Shown: in pieces, positions 1 through 4,692 of the stretch
How the letters are laid out: each line of letters begins with the position of its first letter
How positions within the stretch are numbered: the first letter of the stretch is position 1
Assembly (NCBI GenBank): GCA_023144675.1
Contig: JAGLFE010000096.1
Coordinates: forward strand, 1-6,787
Reading direction: 5' to 3'
DNA from: Thiomargarita sp.
Lineage (GTDB): Bacteria; Pseudomonadota; Gammaproteobacteria; Beggiatoales; Beggiatoaceae
DNA length: 6,787 nucleotides
Notes under the pieces: generated by a model
The model's input: the letters and a program-made list of their open reading frames with translations, nothing else
What the model was told of the DNA's origin: nothing
Databases searched by the model: none
Position numbers and translations under genes: made by a program

Positions 1-169
1 TTTGTCAATGCGTAAGTCCTATCCTTATTAAATCTAAATATTTAAATTTTCCTATTTAATTTACATTAAAATAATGCTACGAATAGTCTTTTAAATAAAA
101 TTCAAAAACTACTTAAATTTCAATTGCTTATAATTTCAATTAAGCTCAAATTTTAAAAACTGTTCAAAG

Positions 170-184
170 TATTATTCAATAATA
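170..184. repeat. Perfect 7-bp-arm palindrome, possible operator
   Basis: TATTATT-C-AATAATA reads as a perfect inverted repeat around a single central C at 177. The one-base centre rules out a full RNA hairpin, so if functional it would be a DNA-level dimer site. It lies just upstream of the candidate -10. It is A/T only and could be chance. Confidence 0.3.
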
Positions 185-192
185 GTGTAAAA

Positions 193-198
193 TATAAT
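193..198 (+). promoter_or_regulatory. Candidate -10 hexamer for the 227-1525 gene
   Basis: A perfect TATAAT lies 28 bp before the ATG at 227. I see no good -35 hexamer at 16-18 bp; TTATTC at 172-177 is the nearest poor match, with a 15-bp spacer. Perfect -10 matches are expected by chance in DNA this A+T-rich (another TATAAT is at 129-134), so this is only a candidate. No Shine-Dalgarno sequence precedes the ATG. Confidence 0.25.
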
Positions 199-208
199 TT
201 TTAGTTTA

Positions 209-225
209 AATAATTACTAATTATT
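209..225. repeat. Perfect 8-bp-arm palindrome next to the start codon
   Basis: AATAATTA-C-TAATTATT is a perfect inverted repeat around C217 and ends one base before the ATG at 227. Its centre is 40 bp from that of the palindrome at 170-184, and both have AATAAT-type arms around a central C. With the candidate -10 between them, the arrangement resembles paired operator half-sites, but low sequence complexity weakens the case. Confidence 0.3.
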
Positions 226-226
226 C

Positions 227-1525
227 ATGCAAATTAACATTCCAGAACTTTCTTTAATTTTATTAATTGGCGTATCTAGCAGTGGAAAATCCTCATTTGC
301 CAACCAACATTTTAAAGCAACGGAAGTAGTTTCATCTGATCATTGTCGTGCCTTAATATGTGATGACGAAAATATCCAATGGGTTACTAAAGATGCTTTT
401 GAAATTTTACATTTAATTGTTGAAAAACGCTTAATAGCTGGTAAATTAACAGTTGTTGATGCAACTAATGTACATTCGGAAGCACGAAAATCATTATTAA
501 AATTAGGTAGGAAATACCATGTTGCACGCATTGCTATTATTTTTAATTTGCCCCAACAGGTTTATTTTGAACGGCATGCACAACGTTTAGATCGCCATTT
601 TGATGTTAGCGTTATTCAACAACAGTATTATTATTTACAAAAATCTTTGTTTGAAATGAAGCAGGAGCGTTTTAAACATAAATTTTTTCTAAATTCGGTA
701 GCAGAAGTGGATGCAGTTAAAATTAATCGAATCCATTTAACCAATAATTTAAAAAGAGAAACTGGACCGTTTGATATTATTGGTGATGTGCATGGTTGTT
801 TTGATGAATTAATTGAATTATTAGGGCAATTAGGTTATAAAATAGAGAAATCAGCGGTTGAAAACCCCAAAGATTTTTTAACACACGTTTATACAGTGAA
901 ACACCCACAAAATCGAAAAGTTATTTTTGTTGGTGATTTGGTGGATCGAGGAGCTAAAATACCTGAAGTAATACGTTTAGTAATGGATATGGTTTATGAT
1001 AAAGTTGCGCTTTGTATTTTGGGTAATCACGAAAATAAATTAATGCGAAAATTAAAAGGCAATAAAGTTAAAATAACGCCCAGTTTAGAGAAATCGTTGC
1101 AACAATTGGCAAATTATTCTGTAGAGTTTCAGCAACAAATCAGGTCTTTTTTCAACAAATTGCCCGATCATTATATGTTAGATAAAGGTAAATTAGCTGT
1201 TGCACATGCTGGCATTATAGAAGATTTACAAGGACGACACTCCAATGCTGTTCAAGCTTTTACGCTTTTTGGCAAAACAACTGGTAAATTCGATGAATTT
1301 GGATTGCCAATAAGACATAATTGGGCAGCGGATTATCAAGGATATGCAACGGTAGTTTATGGACATACTGTGGTTGCGGAAGCGGAATGGCAAAATAATA
1401 CTATTTGTATTGATACTGGTTGCGTTTTTGGCGGCAAATTAACGGCATTGCGTTATCCAGAAAAAGAACTTATCTCAGTGGCAGCCAAACAAATTTATCA
1501 TCAGCCAGTAAAACCAATGTTTTAA
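227..1525 (+). CDS. Pnkp-like polynucleotide 5'-kinase / 2',3'-phosphatase lacking the ligase domain
   Basis: The 432-residue protein is predicted to heal broken RNA ends: the kinase phosphorylates 5'-OH ends and the metallophosphatase removes 2',3'-cyclic or 3'-phosphates. The kinase domain (about 1-165) has a P-loop GVSSSGKS (15-22), SSDHCR with D38 and R41, and R116/R120/R123 in FERHAQRLDR. The phosphatase domain (about 181-420) has the calcineurin-like set GDVHG (D187, H189), GDLVDRG (D237), GNHE (N267, H268), HAG (H327) and YGHT (H380). From memory, the order, spacing and much of the wording match Clostridium thermocellum Pnkp, which is about 870 residues long and continues into an adenylyltransferase (ligase) domain. 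Here the protein stops just after the phosphatase, at VKPMF, and no ligase remnant is seen downstream. The ATG at 227 is chosen because IPELSLILLIG matches the family N-terminus. It is probably co-transcribed with the gene 5 bp downstream. A dedicated kinase-phosphatase with the ligase encoded elsewhere is the main alternative to a truncation. Confidence 0.92.
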   Translation: MQINIPELSLILLIGVSSSGKSSFANQHFKATEVVSSDHCRALICDDENIQWVTKDAFEILHLIVEKRLIAGKLTVVDATNVHSEARKSLLKLGRKYHVARIAIIFNLPQQVYFERHAQRLDRHFDVSVIQQQYYYLQKSLFEMKQERFKHKFFLNSVAEVDAVKINRIHLTNNLKRETGPFDIIGDVHGCFDELIELLGQLGYKIEKSAVENPKDFLTHVYTVKHPQNRKVIFVGDLVDRGAKIPEVIRLVMDMVYDKVALCILGNHENKLMRKLKGNKVKITPSLEKSLQQLANYSVEFQQQIRSFFNKLPDHYMLDKGKLAVAHAGIIEDLQGRHSNAVQAFTLFGKTTGKFDEFGLPIRHNWAADYQGYATVVYGHTVVAEAEWQNNTICIDTGCVFGGKLTALRYPEKELISVAAKQIYHQPVKPMF

Positions 1526-1530
1526 TTGCT

Positions 1531-1992
1531 ATGGAAGAAAGTGAATTTCAACAAGCCCGTATGGAACTTAATCAATGTCCTTGCCCTTATGAAAAAGCTA
1601 TTCTCAGCGGACGTTGCGGTTGCCATTATAGCCAACGTTTATCTATTGCAGAAAGGGAAATGATGAGTTGCGTATCAATAAAATCAAAACAAAGATGTTC
1701 AACTTTATTAACTTTATTTTATCAAAAATCCCGTTTTGCACTAAAACAAGTTGATTTGGAACAGCAACATTCGCATAATCAGATGATGAAAGTTCAATGC
1801 GGGGGTTTATATGGATTGCAACTTATATTGTTTCCAAAACAAGCTAATACTTTTAATATAATTCAGGTTCAAGATATTGATATTTTGATTGAAAACGCAT
1901 TAACTACATATTTTAGTATCAAACAATTTCCCTATCAAGAATTATTAAAATTTATCCGCAATTATCAAGTTCGGGTGAAGAAAATTAGATAA
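1531..1992 (+). CDS. Small Cys-rich protein of unknown function
   Basis: This 153-residue protein is not one I can name. Its N-terminal third carries ordered cysteines: C16-P-C18, C29-G-C31, C47 and C56, with a further C90 in VQCGG. The pattern CxC-x10-CxC-x15-C-x8-C would suit a zinc site or an Fe-S cluster. The stretch CPCPYEKAILSGRCGC followed by RLSIAERE looks conserved-domain-like. I have a vague memory of similar short hypothetical proteins in sulfur-oxidising gammaproteobacteria but cannot verify it. No signal peptide or TM segment is seen, so it is probably cytoplasmic. The ATG at 1531, 5 bp after the kinase-phosphatase stop, is preferred over the ATG at 1561, which would begin only five residues before the first cysteine. 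The frame is open further upstream to 1420, but that part overlaps the Pnkp gene. No strong ribosome site is seen, so translational coupling to the upstream gene is likely. Confidence 0.8.
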   Translation: MEESEFQQARMELNQCPCPYEKAILSGRCGCHYSQRLSIAEREMMSCVSIKSKQRCSTLLTLFYQKSRFALKQVDLEQQHSHNQMMKVQCGGLYGLQLILFPKQANTFNIIQVQDIDILIENALTTYFSIKQFPYQELLKFIRNYQVRVKKIR

Positions 1993-2026
1993 TAGGATGG
2001 TGGATTTTGATATGGATTATTTTTTA

Positions 2027-2103
2027 TAGTCCTAAAAATGTAATGTTTTTCTCACGAAAGCATGGGTTTTCAGAAGTTGAATAGCATTACTTATTCAGGA
2101 CTA
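2027..2103. mobile_element. 77-bp MITE-like element with 19-bp imperfect terminal inverted repeats
   Basis: The left end at 2027 reads TAGTCCTAAAAATGTAATG. The right end, read inward on the minus strand from 2103, is TAGTCCTGAATAAGTAATG. Sixteen of 19 positions agree, and the match extends one A outward on both sides. Both ends begin with TA, as expected for IS630/Tc1-mariner-type elements that duplicate a TA target. There is no coding capacity inside. The terminus TAGTCCTGAA also bounds the element at 4246-4435. It lies between the convergent genes ending at 1992 and 2116; the stem plus the T-run at 2109-2113 might also terminate plus-strand transcription, though the loop is long. Confidence 0.55.
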
Positions 2104-2115
2104 TCCAATTTTTAC

Positions 2116-4224
2116 TTATTTAGGTAAATTTGCCAATGCGCTGCTATTATGTACATATTTTTTTAAGGTTCTTATTCGTTTAGATAATGCTTGTACATCA
2201 AAATGAATTGACTGATTTTTAACTAATTGTAATGCCCGTTGATAATAACTTAATGCCAGTTGTTGCTGATTTAGCTTATCCAAACTAATGGCTAAATTGT
2301 AAGCATAATTCGCTTGAATTTTATCATAATGTAAAGCGTTAAAATATGCCGCTTGCGCTTTATTCCATCGCCCTTGACGTGCATAAATATTTCCTAAATT
2401 AAAGTGAATATAAGCAGATTCTGGAGATTGTTGTAATAATTGTTTCAATTGACTTTCTATCTCAGAAGAACTTGTATCTAAAGTATTTATAAAACTAACT
2501 TGGGCATGACTATCTTTAGGATAATATTGTAATATTTTATTATAATATTGTCTGGCAAGGTAAATATTTTGTTGTTGTAAATGAATACTAGCTAAACCAA
2601 GTAAAGCATCGTAATTTTTTGAATCCTGTTGTAAAACTTGCGAATAACCAAATTGAGCTGTTTGATAATTACCCTGTTGAAATGCTGTATAGGCACTTAA
2701 TAATTGTTGATTAACTTGCGGTTTGACTCGTTTTTTAACAATATGAATGCCAGAATTTGGTTTAGATTCAGGTGTTGTTGATATTTTTTGAAAATTGTTT
2801 TCCTTATTTGGAATAATTTTAGCAACAGGTTGAATAAAATTATATTTTTGTATTTCTCTTGTTACAATAGGTTTATCAATTTTTTGCGGTTTTAATTGGG
2901 GTTTAGGTGGCTCTGAAACAATAGTTGTTGGATTTTTAACAGGTGTTTTAGCAGCTATAATAGGTGTTTCCGTTTTTATTGGAATTTCATCCATTTTTTG
3001 AGCCGTGCTAAGTAATACATCTTTAGTATCTGTTGGTGAAGTATCAGGAGCTTTAGTTATTGTAAATGAATTTTTGACTTTAAACGTTTCATCTGCTTGA
3101 TTAGTTTCATTATTAGTTGATAATTGCATCGGTCTTCTTGAGTTATTTTGCCCATTTGTTGCTATAACAAAAGAAGACGGCTGAGTCAAATAATAAAAAC
3201 TTCCTCCCATCCCTACGACTATTACGGCTAATAAACCGAATAGCCATGATAAGCGACTAGAACCTTTTGATGACTGTTGCGTTGTTTCTAAAATACGTTG
3301 CGCATCTTCCTCATTGGACTTTGATTGCATACTATCAAAAATAAGTGCTTGTTCCATTTCAGAACTAGAATTTACTTCATTCGGCTCATCAGTTATTACA
3401 TTTTGTTCACTAATTTGCTCAAGTTTTTTATCAGCAGGGCTAACAATTTGTTGGTTATCTTTCCCATCTTTAATATTATTTCCAGTTATTTTATTATGTT
3501 CAATATAATTATTAGCTGAAGTATTATCAATTTGTTGAATTGATTCTTCTGTTTTAGTATGCTTTTCATTATCCAAAAAATTTTCGGTTATCTTGGTATC
3601 TGATTCCGTATTTAAATCCAAATTTAACGATTTTTCTTCAATAATACCAGTAGTTTCATTATCTTTGTTATTATCTTCTATTTTGGTATCTAATTCCGTA
3701 TTTAAATCCAAATTTAACGATTTTTCTTCAATAATATCAGTAGTTTCATTATCTTTGTTATTATCTTCTATTTTGGTATCTAATTCCGTATTTAAATCCA
3801 AATTTAACAATTCTTCTTCAATAATATTAGTAGTTTCATCATCTTTGCTATTATCTTTAAATAAAGGCAACAAGTCATCATTAAAATTGTTTTCTAAATC
3901 ATCAATTTCTGCTGGTTTTGTATCCAAATTTGTAGTTTCTACGCTATTTTGTTGCATAGAATCGGTGGCTTTATTTTTAAATTCGTCTTGTAGTTGTTCC
4001 TCCCAAGAGTTAGAAGACTGGTCATCTACTATTAATTTATTCTTAGTCAATGAAGGTTCTTCAGAAACTGTATCACTATTTTCAAACTGATTAAAGCCTG
4101 AATTAAGGTCTAATTCTAGCTTTTCATTTATATTAGTTGATTCATTAATTTGAGGAATAATTGGATCGATTTTATTTACTGCTAAGGCATCTAGCAACAA
4201 ACTGCTACGCTTTTTTTCTTTCAT
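2116..4224 (-). CDS. Bitopic TPR protein with repetitive acidic cytoplasmic region (MshN/pilus-assembly-like architecture)
   Basis: The product has 702 residues. Residues 6-14 (RSSLLLDAL) resemble the short amphipathic start seen in several gammaproteobacterial secretion/pilus accessory proteins (MSLLLDALKKAE type). Residues 20-320 are hydrophilic, rich in Asn, Asp, Glu and Thr, and include 30-residue tandem repeats. One TM helix lies at about 325-346, and no cleavable signal peptide is seen, so the N-terminus is probably cytoplasmic. A Pro/Lys/Thr-rich linker (about 385-500) leads to TPR-like helices at about 506-573 and 604-671, for example SAYTAFQQGNYQTAQFGYSQ and AYIHFNLGNIYARQGRWNKA. The arrangement is like MshN-type TPR proteins of type IV pilus loci, but no pilus gene is visible here, so the role is inferred only. 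ATG 4224 is preferred over GTG 4233 because GAGTG lies 6 bases upstream. An IS-derived element ends about 21 bp upstream, so the native promoter may be lost. Confidence 0.85.
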   Translation of the reverse strand: MKEKKRSSLLLDALAVNKIDPIIPQINESTNINEKLELDLNSGFNQFENSDTVSEEPSLTKNKLIVDDQSSNSWEEQLQDEFKNKATDSMQQNSVETTNLDTKPAEIDDLENNFNDDLLPLFKDNSKDDETTNIIEEELLNLDLNTELDTKIEDNNKDNETTDIIEEKSLNLDLNTELDTKIEDNNKDNETTGIIEEKSLNLDLNTESDTKITENFLDNEKHTKTEESIQQIDNTSANNYIEHNKITGNNIKDGKDNQQIVSPADKKLEQISEQNVITDEPNEVNSSSEMEQALIFDSMQSKSNEEDAQRILETTQQSSKGSSRLSWLFGLLAVIVVGMGGSFYYLTQPSSFVIATNGQNNSRRPMQLSTNNETNQADETFKVKNSFTITKAPDTSPTDTKDVLLSTAQKMDEIPIKTETPIIAAKTPVKNPTTIVSEPPKPQLKPQKIDKPIVTREIQKYNFIQPVAKIIPNKENNFQKISTTPESKPNSGIHIVKKRVKPQVNQQLLSAYTAFQQGNYQTAQFGYSQVLQQDSKNYDALLGLASIHLQQQNIYLARQYYNKILQYYPKDSHAQVSFINTLDTSSSEIESQLKQLLQQSPESAYIHFNLGNIYARQGRWNKAQAAYFNALHYDKIQANYAYNLAISLDKLNQQQLALSYYQRALQLVKNQSIHFDVQALSKRIRTLKKYVHNSSALANLPK
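3593..3862 (-). repeat. Three 90-bp in-frame tandem repeats within the TPR gene
   Basis: Copies start at 3593, 3683 and 3773, marked on the plus strand by TTGGTATCTRATTCCGTA. The first two differ at about two positions and the third is more diverged. On the coding strand each encodes 30 residues, with a core of NLDLNTELDTKIEDNNKDNE followed by TTDIIEEKSL, at protein residues about 130-220. Low divergence between the first two copies points to recent slippage or unequal recombination, and copy number is likely to vary between strains. The 90-bp period preserves the frame. Confidence 0.9.
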
Positions 4225-4245
4225 TGGAATCACTCTTTTTATAGG

Positions 4246-4261
4246 TAGTCCTGAACAAAGT
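4246..4261 (+). repeat. Terminal inverted repeat, left copy
   Basis: TAGTCCTGAACAAAGT is an exact inverted partner of 4420-4435. Its first ten bases equal the inward-read right end of the 77-bp element at 2027-2103. Confidence 0.8.
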
Positions 4262-4271
4262 TGTATAAAAA

Positions 4272-4400
4272 TCAGGTTAAATTAGAATTATAAAAATGAA
4301 TAAAATAAAAAATAGCCCCAGTGTGATTTGAAAGTTTTTTAGAAAAAGAAAGAGTTTTCCGAACTAACCGTGAGATACGTTGTCTCATGGTACAATTAAA
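4272..4400 (-). pseudogene. C-terminal 42 codons of an IS1-family-like transposase
   Basis: The fragment reads FNCTMRQRISRLVRKTLSFS followed by KKLSNHTGAIFYFIHFYN and a TGA stop. The RLVRKTLSFSK stretch is, from memory, typical of the C-terminal end of IS1-family transposases. The catalytic DDE core and the DNA-binding N-terminus are absent. The frame stays open upstream to an ATG at 4472 only by reading through the terminal repeat and the adjacent IS630 remnant, so that longer ORF is not a gene. The fragment sits 26 bp inside one end of the deletion derivative and cannot encode an active enzyme. Confidence 0.6.
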
Positions 4401-4419
4401 GCATATATTATACAACACG

Positions 4420-4435
4420 ACTTTGTTCAGGACTA
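4420..4435 (-). repeat. Terminal inverted repeat, right copy
   Basis: ACTTTGTTCAGGACTA on the plus strand is the exact reverse complement of 4246-4261. The IS630-like transposase remnant begins immediately after it. Confidence 0.8.
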
Positions 4436-4436
4436 A

Positions 4437-4659
4437 CAACAATTTATTTCTAAGCTTCATAAATGGCAACAACAGGGGCTTTTTATTCGCTTTTTACCTA
4501 AATATTCTCCCTCTTTGAATCCTATTGAAATTCTTTGGCGGTTTATTAAATATCAGTGGCTTCCTTTTTTCTGCCTATCTTTATTTTGATTCTTTAGTTC
4601 AAAATGTCGAATTTATTTTAGCTAATATTGGACAGGAGTTTCATATTAATTTTTCTTAA
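4437..4659 (+). pseudogene. Frameshifted 3' fragment of an IS630-family transposase
   Basis: The plus strand encodes the end of a DDE_3-type (IS630) transposase in two frames. The frame from 4437 gives 44 residues containing LPKYSPSLNPIEILWRFIKY and ending QWLPF, where E31 (codon 4527-4529) is the third catalytic acid of the DDE triad. A T6 run at 4565-4570 carries one extra base. After it the next frame continues SAYLYFDSLVQNVEFILANI then GQEFHINFS and a TAA at 4657-4659, the expected family ending. The 5' two-thirds, with the helix-turn-helix and first two catalytic Asp residues, is missing; the fragment begins two bases after the terminal repeat ending at 4435. It is therefore broken twice, by truncation and by frameshift. 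A single-base sequencing error in the T-run could mimic the frameshift but not the truncation. Confidence 0.82.
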
Positions 4660-4692
4660 CCTTTATACCTCATTATTTATACTTCAGTACTT
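4660..4692. mobile_element. Probable right end of the IS630-like element
   Basis: The 33 bp after the transposase stop end in ACTTCAGTACTTA. Read inward on the minus strand this is TAAGTACTGAAGTATAA, with a TA at the border and a GT-x-CTGAA core like the other termini in this window (GTCCTGAA). IS630 elements usually end shortly after the transposase stop, so this is a plausible right terminus. It overlaps the last codon of the neighbouring restriction-modification gene, whose TAA occupies 4691-4693. Confidence 0.35.

Larger units (their letters stand above)
1..226. other. A+T-rich intergenic leader, no gene seen
   Basis: No convincing coding region, tRNA or structured RNA is visible here. 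The first bases could be the last codons of a gene lying to the left: one frame reads Phe-Val-Asn-Ala-stop at 1-15. This cannot be established from so little sequence. The remainder is almost pure A/T and carries the presumed promoter region of the kinase-phosphatase gene, with a TATAAT hexamer at 193-198 and two short perfect palindromes listed separately. Confidence 0.6.
4246..4435 (-). mobile_element. Internally deleted IS element (IS1-like transposase end) with perfect 16-bp TIRs
   Basis: TAGTCCTGAACAAAGT at 4246-4261 is repeated exactly in inverted orientation at 4420-4435. Inside the 16 bp both ends continue with TTGTATAA-like sequence, offset by about 5 bp. Read on the minus strand, the element runs from the end at 4435, through a transposase 3' fragment, to a stop at 4272-4274 and then the other end about 26 bp later. 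That is what internal deletion of a full element would leave. Both ends begin with TA, and no longer target duplication is visible. TA suggests IS630-type transposition, whereas the enclosed protein looks IS1-like, so the family is uncertain. Confidence 0.65.

Noticed and set aside
340..531. Minus-strand ORF of 63 codons
   Set aside because: It lies entirely opposite the conserved kinase domain of the Pnkp-like gene and resembles no family.
1420..1530. N-terminal extension of the Cys-rich protein
   Set aside because: It overlaps conserved Pnkp phosphatase codons in another frame; the ATG at 1531 gives a normal operon spacing.
1526..2115. Remnant of the Pnkp ligase domain downstream of the stop
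   Set aside because: The plus-strand coding frame here encodes a distinct Cys-rich protein, and I saw no ligase KxDG-type motif or matching sequence in it.
3314..3519. Two overlapping plus-strand ORFs of 64 codons
   Set aside because: Both are antisense to the TPR gene, overlap each other in different frames and show no motif.
3593..3862. Possible CRISPR-like direct repeats
   Set aside because: The units are contiguous 90-bp in-frame coding repeats without unique spacers, inside an intact gene.
3593..4090. 165-codon plus-strand ORF rich in Ser/Phe/Val, itself repetitive
   Set aside because: It is antisense to the repeat region of the TPR gene; its repeats mirror the 90-bp units and its composition is that of a shadow frame.
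4228..4262. Hybrid promoter for the TPR gene at the IS end (TATAAA at 4242-4237, minus strand)
   Set aside because: It lies only about 12 bases before the ATG at 4224, overlapping the ribosome-site region, and has no -35 at the right distance.
4272..4472. Intact 66-residue gene
   Set aside because: Its first third reads through the terminal inverted repeat and the antisense of the IS630 remnant; only the last 42 codons look like a transposase.
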